A DNA stretch of 64,000 nt from Chryseobacterium sp. MA9 (lineage in GTDB: Bacteria; Bacteroidota; Bacteroidia; Flavobacteriales; Weeksellaceae): NCBI RefSeq assembly GCF_024399315.1, contig NZ_CP075170.1, forward strand, positions 3,534,001-3,598,000. The letters are read 5' to 3'. The stretch's first letter is position 1. Each line of letters opens with the position of its first letter. The translations under genes and the position numbers were made by a program. Shown one piece after another: positions 26,823 through 36,280 of the stretch. The notes under the pieces were generated by a model, which did not search any database, was not told the DNA's origin, and saw nothing but the letters and a program-made list of their open reading frames with translations.

Positions 26823-29201
26823 TTATTTATTGAAATCTACTTCATCATTGGAATGAAGATTTTCATTGATGTTGTCCTCTTTCTTTTCTGCAGGTTTTTT
26901 AGGAGTAGGATCTGCCGGTCTTGGATTTTTGATCTCATCAATGGTCTGAAGACTTCCGTCATCTCCATATCCTCCGCTTAAGCCTTTAAGGTTTGAACAG
27001 CCGTCTTTCCAATCGGAAGGTTTCACAAACTTATCATCAGGAGTAACTCCTAAACTCTTATCTGCCCATACTTTCTTCATGAAAATAGCCCAAATTGGCA
27101 ATGCCATTTTCGCACCCTGACCTTCACCGGTTCCAAAGAAGTGAGTTGCTCTGTCTTCCCATCCAACCCATGCTCCAGTTGCTAATTTTGGTGTGATTCC
27201 CATAAACCATCCGTCAGAGTTGTTCTGAGTTGTTCCTGTTTTAGCAGCTATTTCTACTGCTTTTGAGATTCCTCTTCTTCCTAATTCTCCGGAAGCGGTT
27301 CCGTACTGAGCAACACCTTTCATCAGTTCAATCATGGTGTATGCGTACATTGGGTTCATGACCTCTTTTGGTTCTACATTTACTTCCTTGATTACTCTAC
27401 CGTTGGCATCTTCAATTCTCCAGATCATTTCCGGTTTATTGTGGTTACCATAGTTGGCAAAAGTACTGTAAGCTCCTAGCATCTCATAAATAGTAATGTC
27501 TGATGAACCTAAAGCGATTGTATTGTTTCTCGGAATATCTTCTGTTACTCCCAGATCTCTTGCAGTCTGGATTACAGCATCTACTCCTGTCATTTCAATT
27601 AATCTTGCAGCAACAGGGTTTTGAGAGTGTGCTAATGCATCTTTTAAAGTAAGCATTCCTCCTCTTCCCGGCACATGCCATCCGTTATGATCATAAGTTC
27701 CGTTAGAAACAGCTGAACAAGGAGTCATTCCCAGTTTCATGATCGCAGTTGCATACACGAAAGGTTTGAATGTAGATCCTACCTGTCTCTTACCTTGCTT
27801 GATGTGGTCATACTGGAAGTGCTGCCAGTCGATACCTCCTACCCAGGCTTTGATCTCTCCGGTTCCTGGAACCATAGACATCAGCCCTGCCTGAGCAATT
27901 TGTTTATGGTATCTGATAGAATCCCAAGGAGACATTTCAACTTCTTCTTCTCCGTTCCATGTGAATCGTGAAGTTTTGATAGGTTTCTTGAATTCCATCA
28001 TAATGGAGTCTTCTGGCATTCCGTCAGCTTTTAACAGCTTGTATCGTCCGGTTCTTTTCATAGCCTGAAGCATCACATCTTTGATCTGTTTGTCATTAAG
28101 ATAGTAGAAAGGTCTGTTCTTTCTTCCTCTTTGTTCTGCATCAAATCTTTTCTGAAGATCCGTTAAGTGTTCTTTGATTGCTTCTTCTGCATACTTCTGC
28201 ATTTTAGAATCAAGAGTAACATATATTTTTAAACCGTCTTTGTAGAGGTTAAGTTTTTTACCGGTTTCTTTTTCATGAGTTTCAAGATACTTATCAATCT
28301 CTTTTCTCAAATAGAATTTGTAATAAGCGGAATATCCGTCAGTAATGCTTTTAATAGGGTGGAAGTCCACTTCTATCGGAGTGTTGGCTGCTTTTTCATA
28401 GGTAGCAGCATCAATATATCCGGTTTTCTGCATCTGATCCAATACAACATTCCTTCTTTCTTTTGCCTTTTCAGGGTATCTGTAAGGATTGTTTTTTCTT
28501 GGGTTTTCAAGCATTGCTACAAATGTTGCAGCCTCAGGTAATGTAAGTTCCGAAGTCTTTTTGTTAAAATAAACTCTGGAAGCCATTTCAATACCGTTAG
28601 CATTGAAAAGGAAATCAAATTTATTGAAATAAAGAGTAACAATCTCTTCTTTGGTATATCTTTTCTCAAGGCTTACCGCTACTACCCATTCTTTTAATTT
28701 CTGGAATGCTCTTTCAACTTTATTTTGAGAAGCATTTCCTGTGAAAAGAAGTTTTGCAAGCTGTTGGGTGATCGTTGAACCTCCACCACGGCCACCGCCA
28801 TAGGCTACGGCTCTGGCAATAGAATATAAGTCGATTCCTGAATGTTCTTTAAAACGCTCATCTTCCTTAGCTTGAAGGGCATAGATCAGGTAAGGAGGAA
28901 GATCCTTATAAACGATAGGCTGTGTTTTTTCCTTTTCGAATTTACCCAGCATAACTCCGTCTGAAGAAATGATTTCTGAAGCGACAAAGATATCAGGGTT
29001 TTCAAGTTCTTTTACATCAGGCATTTCCCCAAGGAATCCTTGAGAAACTGCAAAGAAAAGCCCTGAAATTCCCAGAACTACCGCAACAAGTCCAATCCAA
29101 ATAAATGAGACCCATTTTTTCCAGGAGGTATCTTTCTTTTTTTTAGGAGGCAGAGGAAATGTTTTCCCCTTATTTCCTGCATTTTTTTTGTTTTCTTCCA
29201 T
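26823..29201 (-). CDS. mrcA: Class A penicillin-binding protein 1A
   Basis: This bifunctional peptidoglycan synthase has glycosyltransferase and transpeptidase activity in the periplasm. The 792-residue protein has a Lys-rich cytoplasmic start, one membrane segment (about residues 30-52), a GT51 domain (EDERFKEHSGID near 112, GGGSTITQQLAK near 138) and a transpeptidase domain with the active Ser in GSTFKPF near 478, SQN near 529, and KTGTTQN near 660. The C-terminal 60 residues are Pro/Lys-rich. It lies downstream of ricT and gldH, 6 bp after gldH. Confidence 0.95.
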   Translation of the reverse strand: MEENKKNAGNKGKTFPLPPKKKKDTSWKKWVSFIWIGLVAVVLGISGLFFAVSQGFLGEMPDVKELENPDIFVASEIISSDGVMLGKFEKEKTQPIVYKDLPPYLIYALQAKEDERFKEHSGIDLYSIARAVAYGGGRGGGSTITQQLAKLLFTGNASQNKVERAFQKLKEWVVAVSLEKRYTKEEIVTLYFNKFDFLFNANGIEMASRVYFNKKTSELTLPEAATFVAMLENPRKNNPYRYPEKAKERRNVVLDQMQKTGYIDAATYEKAANTPIEVDFHPIKSITDGYSAYYKFYLRKEIDKYLETHEKETGKKLNLYKDGLKIYVTLDSKMQKYAEEAIKEHLTDLQKRFDAEQRGRKNRPFYYLNDKQIKDVMLQAMKRTGRYKLLKADGMPEDSIMMEFKKPIKTSRFTWNGEEEVEMSPWDSIRYHKQIAQAGLMSMVPGTGEIKAWVGGIDWQHFQYDHIKQGKRQVGSTFKPFVYATAIMKLGMTPCSAVSNGTYDHNGWHVPGRGGMLTLKDALAHSQNPVAARLIEMTGVDAVIQTARDLGVTEDIPRNNTIALGSSDITIYEMLGAYSTFANYGNHNKPEMIWRIEDANGRVIKEVNVEPKEVMNPMYAYTMIELMKGVAQYGTASGELGRRGISKAVEIAAKTGTTQNNSDGWFMGITPKLATGAWVGWEDRATHFFGTGEGQGAKMALPIWAIFMKKVWADKSLGVTPDDKFVKPSDWKDGCSNLKGLSGGYGDDGSLQTIDEIKNPRPADPTPKKPAEKKEDNINENLHSNDEVDFNK

Positions 29202-29207
29202 TTATGG

Positions 29208-29672
29208 TTACGGTTTAGCCGTTTCTATTTTTACCCCAATATCCTCAATTCCTGAAAGGTTGTCATTTCTCATCGCCTGGGTTAGACCGATTTCATATTT
29301 TCCCTTTCCCGGAAACTGATAATTCAATTTATACTGAAACAAAGTTTCCTTTGTATCACCAAAGCCTGTACCAAGCCATTCTCCATTTGGTTTTGACAGT
29401 ACATAATTCAAGGTGTCGGTTTCCTTTTTTTTGTTCTGGAGATTGGTGAAATTCACAATAAATCTTATATTGCTGTAAGGATAACTATTGTTGTTTCTTA
29501 CGACAAATATAATATTTTTAGGATTCTGTGGATCTGAAATTTCAAGATTAAATTTTTGCTCATTTTTCTTATTCCATTTGTTATCAACGGAATTCATGAT
29601 GACATCTCCTCCTGAGGAAGAGTTACAGCTAAAGAAAAGGATAAGGGAAAATAATCCTAAAATTTTATGCAT
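29208..29672 (-). CDS. gldH: GldH, gliding motility lipoprotein
   Basis: GldH is a lipoprotein needed for gliding and linked to T9SS function in flavobacteria. I set the start at the ATG at 29672 (MHKILGLFSLILFFSC, lipobox FFSC), giving 154 residues; the longer frame runs back into ricT without a signal peptide. The body (NKWNKKNEQKFNLEISDP, and the late IEDIGVKIE) matches what I know of GldH. It overlaps the end of ricT by 8 bp and is followed by mrcA after 6 bp, so the three are one operon. Confidence 0.88.
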   Translation of the reverse strand: MHKILGLFSLILFFSCNSSSGGDVIMNSVDNKWNKKNEQKFNLEISDPQNPKNIIFVVRNNNSYPYSNIRFIVNFTNLQNKKKETDTLNYVLSKPNGEWLGTGFGDTKETLFQYKLNYQFPGKGKYEIGLTQAMRNDNLSGIEDIGVKIETAKP

Positions 29673-31062
29673 TATTATCTTTTTTTGGAGGATATTTCTT
29701 TTTAAATTTCTTCTTGTTCGGGTTGTTTTGTGGCTTCTTGTCAGCATCAGAACTGCCCTCTACTTTTTCCACAGGTCCTTTTTGCTGCGGGTGTTGTTTT
29801 TGCGGTCTGGGCTGATTTCCAGATTGAGCATTAGGGTTTTCGAACTTTTCAGATCTTTCCGGCCTGTCTTGTCTCTCTGGTCTGTTCCTTTTTTGTCCTT
29901 GTGATTGTCCTTGTTGCCCCTGTTGGTTGTAATTTTGCTTATTCTGGTTGCTTTTGTTCCTGTTTCCTCTGTTTTTCTTTTCAAAACGATCCACACTGTT
30001 TTCTTGGATCAAATCAATATTTTGAGCAGAAGCTTCTGGCTGTTTCAGGTCTTCCAGAGGAAGTATTTTTTCTCCTCTTTTATTTTTTGCAATCAGTTTT
30101 TTTACAAGATCAATATCGAAATCATACCAGGCAATGGAACTGTCTACATAAGCAAACCACATTTTCTTTTTGAAAACATCAATTTTGATACAAAATGCTC
30201 TTCCTTTTTCTGTTTCTAAAGTAGTCGAAGAAGAAGGGAAATTGCTTAAAGCATCCAAATAACTGTCAAGCTCATAGTTAAGACAGCATTTAAGCTTACC
30301 ACATTGTCCGGCTAGTTTTTGAGGATTAATGCTCAATTGCTGATATCTTGCCACATTGGTATTTACAGATCTGAAATCTGTAAGCCATGTTGAACAGCAA
30401 AGTTCACGTCCACAAGAACCAATTCCGCCTACTTTTGCAGCTTCCTGTCTGAAACCGATCTGTTTCATATCGATTTTGGTACGGAATGCTCCGGCGTAAT
30501 CTTTAATTAACTGTCTGAAATCCACTCGGTTTTCAGCGGTGTAATAAAAGGTGATTTTTGAAGAGTCACCCTGGTATTCCACATCAGTGACTTTCATTTC
30601 AAGGCCTATTCTCTGAGCAATTTTTCTTGCTTCAAGCTTTACACCATCTTCTTTTTTTCTTGCTTCCTGCCATACCTCAAGATCTTTTTGGTTGGCCTGT
30701 CTGTATATTTTGAGTGCCGATTCTTCAGAAAACTTTTTCTTTTTCATCTGAATCTTTACTAATTCTCCCGTAAGGCTTACAACGCCTACATCGTGTCCCG
30801 GACTTGATTCTACTGTAATTACGCTACCAATATGTAAAGGAATATTATTTACATTCTTATAAAACGATTTCCTGTCATTTTTAAATCTAACTTCTACAAA
30901 ATCACACCTGTTAGGTGCCGGATTGTTGATGTCAGATAGCCAGTCAAAAACACTTAATTTATAACTATTCCCGCAGGTATTTACACTTTCACAGCCATTT
31001 GCGGTTTTTTTAGGGCCGCAAGAATGTGCAGAATCGCCGGATGTTTTACATCCACAACTCAT
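29665..31062 (-). CDS. ricT: RicT/PSP1-domain protein
   Basis: This is a PSP1 (RicT, YaaT) family protein. In Bacillus the RicT-containing complex carries Fe-S clusters and affects RNA processing; the role in Bacteroidota is not fixed. The 465-residue form starts at ATG 31062 (MSCGCKTSGDSAHSC). The PSP1 core lies at about residues 55-270, with the Cys-rich block GIGSCGRELCCSTWL near 215 and QCGKLKCCLNYE near 252. The last 120 residues are a disordered basic Asn/Gln/Lys/Pro tail. A good promoter at 31084-31112 overlaps the ATT codon at which the longer frame starts, and so supports the inner start. Confidence 0.92.
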   Translation of the reverse strand: MSCGCKTSGDSAHSCGPKKTANGCESVNTCGNSYKLSVFDWLSDINNPAPNRCDFVEVRFKNDRKSFYKNVNNIPLHIGSVITVESSPGHDVGVVSLTGELVKIQMKKKKFSEESALKIYRQANQKDLEVWQEARKKEDGVKLEARKIAQRIGLEMKVTDVEYQGDSSKITFYYTAENRVDFRQLIKDYAGAFRTKIDMKQIGFRQEAAKVGGIGSCGRELCCSTWLTDFRSVNTNVARYQQLSINPQKLAGQCGKLKCCLNYELDSYLDALSNFPSSSTTLETEKGRAFCIKIDVFKKKMWFAYVDSSIAWYDFDIDLVKKLIAKNKRGEKILPLEDLKQPEASAQNIDLIQENSVDRFEKKNRGNRNKSNQNKQNYNQQGQQGQSQGQKRNRPERQDRPERSEKFENPNAQSGNQPRPQKQHPQQKGPVEKVEGSSDADKKPQNNPNKKKFKKKYPPKKDNNA

Positions 31063-31083
31063 ATTACTATTATTTATAATCTG

Positions 31084-31112
31084 CAAATTTATGTATTTTT
31101 ATCTTTATGCAA
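31084..31112 (-). promoter_or_regulatory. Promoter of ricT-gldH-mrcA
   Basis: On the minus strand TTG (31110-31112), 18 bp, then TAAATTTG (31084-31091) fits the Bacteroidota -33/-7 pattern well. The ricT ATG is 21 bp downstream. Confidence 0.65.
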
Positions 31113-31473
31113 TTCTAAAATACTTAAATAACCTGAATTCGGAACAAAACATTAATGTTTTTTAATCAAGAATGAAAGCCGTAGACTGGAAGAAGCTTGT
31201 TATAAAGGAAATAATTGAATAGAGAATTTTTTAACTTTAACATTTATTATCATTTAATCCCATTTTTTGGATTTTAGAGGTAGGATAACTTAAAAGTTAA
31301 ACGATTGTTTAATATTAAACATTGAAATAGGTATTGTTTTAAAATGTTCTTAAATGTTTAATAATGAAAATTTTGGCTTTTGCTTATTTGAAGGTATTAT
31401 TTTAAACATAGTTTTCTTTTAAGATATTGTTTAAAATATTAGCAAATATTAACAGACGTATTCAAAATAATTT
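31113..31473. other. AT-rich intergenic stretch, no gene seen
   Basis: About 360 bp between the divergent ricT and FadL-type genes hold repeated TTTAA and ATTAA words and no credible open frame, tRNA or stable hairpin. Only the promoters at its two ends were recognised. Confidence 0.6.
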
Positions 31474-31481
31474 TATATTTG
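31474..31481 (+). promoter_or_regulatory. -7 box of the FadL-type gene
   Basis: TATATTTG fits TAnnTTTG and lies 19 bp before the ATG at 31501. A well-spaced -33 TTG is not obvious. Confidence 0.5.
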
Positions 31482-31500
31482 GCTTATATAATAATAGTCT

Positions 31501-32739
31501 ATGAAAAAAATATTAGTATCAACTGCTTTATTGGCGGGAGTTCTATCTTACGCAGGAGGCTTCAGAGTTTCCCTGCAAGGGGTAAAACAATTGGCAATGG
31601 CGCATACTAGTGCTCATGCCGAAGACGCGAGTGTGACATTCTTTAACCCTGCGGGTATGTCATTTATCCCTTCCAAACTGAGTGTAGTGGCAGGAGGGTT
31701 TGGTGCAAGTAATAAAGTTACTTTTCAAAACTTCAATACTTTACAAAGCGCAGAAACAGATAACCCTATAGGGACTCCTTTCTATGCAGCGATTACTTAT
31801 AGACCAATAGAGAAGCTTACCGTAGGTCTTAGTGTTACAACACCTTTTGGAAGTACAATAAAATGGCCTGAAAACTGGGAGGGTAAAGAATTGGTTCAGA
31901 AAATGGAACTGAAAAGTTTCTATTTCCAGCCAATGGTCTCTGTAAAACTGGCTCCTTGGGTATCTTTTGGTGCTAGCTACATCTACGCAAGAGGAAAAGT
32001 AGACTGGGACAAAGCAATAACGCAATTCGACGGGAAAGTTAATATTAATGATGAAAACGCAACCGGACACGGATATGGATTTGGTTTCTATTTCAGACCT
32101 GATCCGAAATTAGACGTGAGTATTGCCTACCGTTCAGCAATAGATATGAAAGCTAAAAGCGGAACGGCTACATTCCAGTTTCCGTCACAATCTGTTTATA
32201 CACAGCTGAAACTGAATGCAGCAGGACAAGATGGCTTCTCAGCAGTTCTTCCATTGGTTGAAGAGTATACAATTGGTTTAACCTATAAAGTGACACCGAA
32301 ATGGCAGGTTTCTGCAGACTTTAACTATCATGGATGGGAAAGATACAGCAAGCTTACTTTAGATTTCGAGAATGCTCCTATTGGAAACAACCCGTCGGAT
32401 GCTACTATTCTTACCAATCCTAAGAACTTCAAAAACTCCAAAACATTCAGACTGGGAACTCAATATGCGTTCACTGATATGATCTATGGGCGTTTGGGAG
32501 CTTATTATGATGAAGCACCTTATACAACTGAAAACTTTATCCCGGAAACACCTTCATATGATACTTATGTGGTTACAGGTGGGGTTGGCTTCAAGCTGAA
32601 GCATTTCGGAATTGATGTTGCAGGAGGATATGCAATGCCTCAGTACAGAAAGGTAAATAATGTTAATATAGGGCTTAACGGACAGTCAAAAGCAACAGCT
32701 TTCTACTTTGGTCTAGGTTTCTCTTATAATCCATTTTAA
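31501..32739 (+). CDS. OmpP1/FadL-family outer membrane transporter
   Basis: This 412-residue outer-membrane beta-barrel resembles FadL, which takes up long-chain fatty acids and other hydrophobic compounds. The signal peptide is MKKILVSTALLAGVLSYAGG. The mature start (FRVSLQGVKQLAMAHTSAHAEDASVTFFNPAGMSFIP) carries the FadL hallmark NPAGM. The barrel strands end with FYFGLGFSYNPF and a C-terminal Phe. It lies 12 bp before a SGNH-type lipoprotein, so a lipid or ester uptake pair is likely. Confidence 0.92.
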   Translation: MKKILVSTALLAGVLSYAGGFRVSLQGVKQLAMAHTSAHAEDASVTFFNPAGMSFIPSKLSVVAGGFGASNKVTFQNFNTLQSAETDNPIGTPFYAAITYRPIEKLTVGLSVTTPFGSTIKWPENWEGKELVQKMELKSFYFQPMVSVKLAPWVSFGASYIYARGKVDWDKAITQFDGKVNINDENATGHGYGFGFYFRPDPKLDVSIAYRSAIDMKAKSGTATFQFPSQSVYTQLKLNAAGQDGFSAVLPLVEEYTIGLTYKVTPKWQVSADFNYHGWERYSKLTLDFENAPIGNNPSDATILTNPKNFKNSKTFRLGTQYAFTDMIYGRLGAYYDEAPYTTENFIPETPSYDTYVVTGGVGFKLKHFGIDVAGGYAMPQYRKVNNVNIGLNGQSKATAFYFGLGFSYNPF

Positions 32740-32751
32740 TTTTAGAAGACT

Positions 32752-34314
32752 ATGAAAAAAATTATAATATCGACAATTGCAGTTTCTGCACTTCTTTTTA
32801 CAGTAACAAGCTGTAATACGGATTTCGATACGGATGTGAAAGATATCCCAGTAACAAAAGGAGACGCAGACTTTTCAAAATATATATCGTTAGGAAACTC
32901 CCTTACTTCAGGATATCGTGATGGTGCATTGTACAGCAGTGGCCAAAATGAATCTTATCCAAGCATCATTGCCGCACAGATGAAACTTGCAGGCGGCGGA
33001 GACTTTAAACAACCTTTGATGCCTAATGATATAGGAGGATTCAATAATCTTCCTGGTTTTCCTGGAAAATTGACTCTTCAGGTTGTTAATGGATCTTTAG
33101 CTCCTGTGCCAAGTGGGGCAGCAGCAGCATTGGATATGTTGTCCGGAGGAGGTACTTATAATAATATGGGTGTGCCGGGTGCGAAATCATTCCACTTAGT
33201 AGCTCCTGGATATGGTAGCCAAGCTGGTCTTGCAACAGGAACAGCTAATCCTTATTTTGTAAGATTTGCTTCTTCTGCTACAACAAGTGTGCTGGCTGAT
33301 GCTATGGCTCAGAAAGCTACTTTCTTCTCTCTTTGGATAGGAAATAATGATGTATTGTCATATGCTACCAATGGAGGAACAAACTCTCAGACTGTAGGAG
33401 GAGTTACAACGTATTCAATTGCTACGGTTCAGACAGGAAATACAAATCCTACAACTTATAAATCAAATGATATCTCTGATCCTGCGCTTCTTGCCGGATC
33501 TATTAAGGCGGTTTTAGATGGTCTTAAAAGTGTAGGAACAACAAAAGGAGTTATTGCTAATATTCCTTCTGTTACTTCAGTTCCTTTCTTTACTACGGTG
33601 CCTTATAACCCTTTGACACCTGCACTTTTAGGTTCAAATCTTACAACTCTTAATACGAGTTTATACGGTCCTTTGAAGCAAGCACTTACTGCTTTTGGTG
33701 CTGGAGATAGAATTAATTTACTTTCTGCAACAGGCCCAAATCCTGTTTTAATTAAGGATGTTGCTTTGACGGATTTATCTGCTCAGCTTACAGCGGCACT
33801 TACTCCTTCTTTAGGATTGCCTACAGCTACTGCTTTTGGACAAATCTTTGGCCAGGCAAGACAGGCGACAGCAGATGATTATATTTTGCTTACTACAAGT
33901 TCTGTAATCGGAAGTACGGCGCCAATGGTTCCGTCTCCGGTAAATATATATGGAATTTCTTATCCGTTACAAAACCAACATGTATTAACAAAAACAGAAG
34001 CTGGTTATGTGAAAACAGCCACAACGGCATATAATGCTTCTATAAAAGGGCTTGCTGATTCTTATGGGCTTGCATTTGTAGATGCTAATACGAAGATGCT
34101 TGAACTGAATTCACAGTCAGGAATTGTATTTGACGGAGTAAAGTATACTGCAACATTTGTTAGAGGAGGAGCTTTCTCTCTAGATGGAGTTCACCTGACA
34201 GGACGTGGATATGGTATTGTTGCCAATGAATTTATTAAGTCCATCAATGCGAAATACAAGTCTACACTTCCACAGGTAGATCCGAACAAATATTCAGGAG
34301 TTAAATTCCCTTAA
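32752..34314 (+). CDS. SGNH/GDSL-hydrolase-like lipoprotein
   Basis: This 520-residue lipoprotein (signal MKKIIISTIAVSALLFTVTSC) has a SGNH-hydrolase layout. Block I is ISLGNSLTSGYRDG with Ser50, where Asn replaces the Asp of the classic GDSL. Block III is WIGNNDVL near residue 201, and block V is SLDGVHLTGRGYGIVA near residue 480 with the Asp/His pair. The middle is rich in Thr, Ala and Gly. It probably cleaves an ester at the cell surface and works with the FadL-type porin upstream. A terminator follows. Confidence 0.88.
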   Translation: MKKIIISTIAVSALLFTVTSCNTDFDTDVKDIPVTKGDADFSKYISLGNSLTSGYRDGALYSSGQNESYPSIIAAQMKLAGGGDFKQPLMPNDIGGFNNLPGFPGKLTLQVVNGSLAPVPSGAAAALDMLSGGGTYNNMGVPGAKSFHLVAPGYGSQAGLATGTANPYFVRFASSATTSVLADAMAQKATFFSLWIGNNDVLSYATNGGTNSQTVGGVTTYSIATVQTGNTNPTTYKSNDISDPALLAGSIKAVLDGLKSVGTTKGVIANIPSVTSVPFFTTVPYNPLTPALLGSNLTTLNTSLYGPLKQALTAFGAGDRINLLSATGPNPVLIKDVALTDLSAQLTAALTPSLGLPTATAFGQIFGQARQATADDYILLTTSSVIGSTAPMVPSPVNIYGISYPLQNQHVLTKTEAGYVKTATTAYNASIKGLADSYGLAFVDANTKMLELNSQSGIVFDGVKYTATFVRGGAFSLDGVHLTGRGYGIVANEFIKSINAKYKSTLPQVDPNKYSGVKFP

Positions 34315-34338
34315 TAATTGATAAAATAAAAACTTAGA

Positions 34339-34370
34339 AACCACAGGAGTAAATCTTGTGGTTTTTTTTT
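34339..34370 (+). terminator. Terminator after the SGNH lipoprotein
   Basis: A 10-bp stem with one G-T pair (34339-34348 with 34354-34363) is followed by a run of T. Its T run merges with the -7 box TAAATTTG of prs (34370-34377). Confidence 0.75.
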
Positions 34371-34399
34371 AAATTTGCAAAATCTTTTAAAAAGTAAAA

Positions 34400-35338
34400 A
34401 TGGCCGATCAGTTAAGTTATCTATTTTGTACAAGAACCAGCAGGGACTTGGCAGAGAAAATTGCCCAGAATTATGGGAAAGAATTAGGAAAAATCAACTT
34501 TCAGGAGTTCAGCGACGGGGAATTTGAGCCTGTTTTGGACGAATCTGTAAGAGGAGGAAGAGTTTTCCTAATTGGATCTACATTCCCTCCTGCAGACAAT
34601 CTTTTGGAGCTTCTTCTAATGATTGATGCAGCGAAAAGAGCTTCTGCAAAGAGCATTACCGTTGTAATTCCTTACTTCGGACTTGCCAGACAGGACAGAA
34701 AAGACAAACCAAGAGCGCCGATCGGTGCTAAGCTAGTTGCAAACCTTCTTACAGCAGCAGGAGCAACAAGAGTAATGACAATGGATCTTCACGCAGATCA
34801 GATTCAAGGATTCTTCGAAATTCCGGTAGATCATTTATATGCTTCCAGTATTTTCGTAGATTATATCAGATCTTTAAATCTTGATAACCTTACTATTGCT
34901 TCTCCGGATATGGGAGGTGCAAAAAGAGCTAAAAACTATGCAGGCCACTTAGGTGCTGAAGTAGTAATTGCTTATAAGGAAAGAAAAAAGGCGAATGTTG
35001 TAGAAGAAATGTTCCTTATTGGTGATGTTACAGGGAAAAATGTAATTCTTATTGATGATATGATTGATACTGCAGGGACGCTTTGTAAAGCAGCAGATAT
35101 CCTGATTGAAAAAGGAGCGAAAACAGTAAGAGCTATGGCAACTCACGGAGTGCTTTCAGGAAAGGCTTACGAGAATATTGAGAACTCAAAACTTCTGGAA
35201 GTTATTGTAACTGACTCAATTCCTGTTAAAAATAATTTGTCATCTAAAATAAAAGTGCTATCTTGCGCCCCGTTATTTGCAGATGTTATGACCATGGTTC
35301 ATGAGCATAAATCAATTAGCAGTAAGTTTGTTATTTAA
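34400..35338 (+). CDS. prs: Ribose-phosphate pyrophosphokinase
   Basis: Prs makes PRPP from ribose 5-phosphate and ATP in the cytoplasm, feeding purine, pyrimidine, NAD, His and Trp synthesis and salvage by Apt. The 312-residue protein has the ATP-binding region PYFGLARQDRKDKPRAPIGAKL near residue 93, the metal site MDLHADQIQGFF near 128 and the PRPP loop VILIDDMIDTAGTL near 214. It is followed by rplY after 55 bp, an arrangement common in Bacteroidota. Confidence 0.97.
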   Translation: MADQLSYLFCTRTSRDLAEKIAQNYGKELGKINFQEFSDGEFEPVLDESVRGGRVFLIGSTFPPADNLLELLLMIDAAKRASAKSITVVIPYFGLARQDRKDKPRAPIGAKLVANLLTAAGATRVMTMDLHADQIQGFFEIPVDHLYASSIFVDYIRSLNLDNLTIASPDMGGAKRAKNYAGHLGAEVVIAYKERKKANVVEEMFLIGDVTGKNVILIDDMIDTAGTLCKAADILIEKGAKTVRAMATHGVLSGKAYENIENSKLLEVIVTDSIPVKNNLSSKIKVLSCAPLFADVMTMVHEHKSISSKFVI

Positions 35339-35393
35339 TTGATTTTAAGCGGATTGCAAATTAAATAAGAATAATTTTTTAAATTTATTATAA

Positions 35394-36035
35394 ATGAAAT
35401 CTATTACAATTCAAGGTACAAAAAGAGAAAACGTGGGCAAAAAGTCTACAAAAGCTTTACGTGATGCTGAATTAGTTCCTTGTGTTGTTTATGGAGGTGA
35501 AGCACCTTTAAACTTCTCTGCTGAAGAGAAAGCTTTTAAAGGATTAGTATACACTCCTGAAGCACACACGGTATCTATTGAGGTTGACGGAAAAACAATT
35601 CCAGCTGTTCTTCAGGACATTCAGTTTCACCCAATCACTGACAAAATTCTTCACGTAGACTTCTATCAACTATCTGACGATAAGCCAGTAGTTATGGAGG
35701 TTCCTGTAAGAATTACTGGACGTTCAAAAGGTGTTGTAGCTGGTGGTGTGTTACGTCAGTCTTTCAGAAAACTAAAAGTAAGAGCTGTTCCTGCTAACTT
35801 GCCAGACGAGATCGTTGTAGATGTTACTCCATTAAGAATTGGTAACAAACTTTACATCGGAGGTATCAAAACAGAAGGATATTCTTTCATGCACCCGGAC
35901 AATGCAGTAGTAGTTGCTGTTAAGATGTCTAGAAATGCAATGAAAGGAGGTGCAGCAGCAATGGATGATGAAGATGAAGAAGAAGTTGTAACTGAAGAAG
36001 GAGCAGCTCCGGCAGAAGAAACTGCAGCAGAATAA
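35394..36035 (+). CDS. rplY: Ribosomal protein bL25 (CTC form)
   Basis: bL25 binds 5S rRNA in the large ribosomal subunit. The 213-residue protein is the longer CTC/TL5 form, with the N-terminal L25 fold ([31 protein letters not shown]) and the C-terminal beta domain (about residues 95-185). The last 25 residues are acidic ([19 protein letters not shown]), as usual in the group. It is probably co-transcribed with prs and ends at a terminator. Confidence 0.95.
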   Translation: MKSITIQGTKRENVGKKSTKALRDAELVPCVVYGGEAPLNFSAEEKAFKGLVYTPEAHTVSIEVDGKTIPAVLQDIQFHPITDKILHVDFYQLSDDKPVVMEVPVRITGRSKGVVAGGVLRQSFRKLKVRAVPANLPDEIVVDVTPLRIGNKLYIGGIKTEGYSFMHPDNAVVVAVKMSRNAMKGGAAAMDDEDEEEVVTEEGAAPAEETAAE

Positions 36036-36060
36036 GAATTGCTTATTTAAACAATATAAG

Positions 36061-36089
36061 ACCCGTCATTTTTTTTGACGGGTTTTTTT
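36061..36089 (+). terminator. Terminator after rplY
   Basis: An 8-bp stem ACCCGTCA/TGACGGGT (36061-36068 with 36076-36083) with a T loop is followed by seven T. Confidence 0.85.
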
Positions 36090-36230
36090 GTGCCGTGTAA
36101 AGATAAGAGGATTTGCAAATGAACTTACTTCATCGTTTTATCGGCTTTTTTCACTATATATCATCGAATATTTCTATCAACTGACAACTATCAGCCCTCA
36201 GCTCCATGCTTCCTTTCGGAAAAAAAGCCG

Positions 36231-36238
36231 TAAATTTG
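36231..36238 (+). promoter_or_regulatory. -7 box of sufS
   Basis: TAAATTTG fits TAnnTTTG and lies 42 bp before the sufS ATG. No clear -33 TTG was found. Confidence 0.45.
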
Positions 36239-36280
36239 AAGTGTTCTAAATAAGAACGTCTTAATTTAAAAAATAAATAA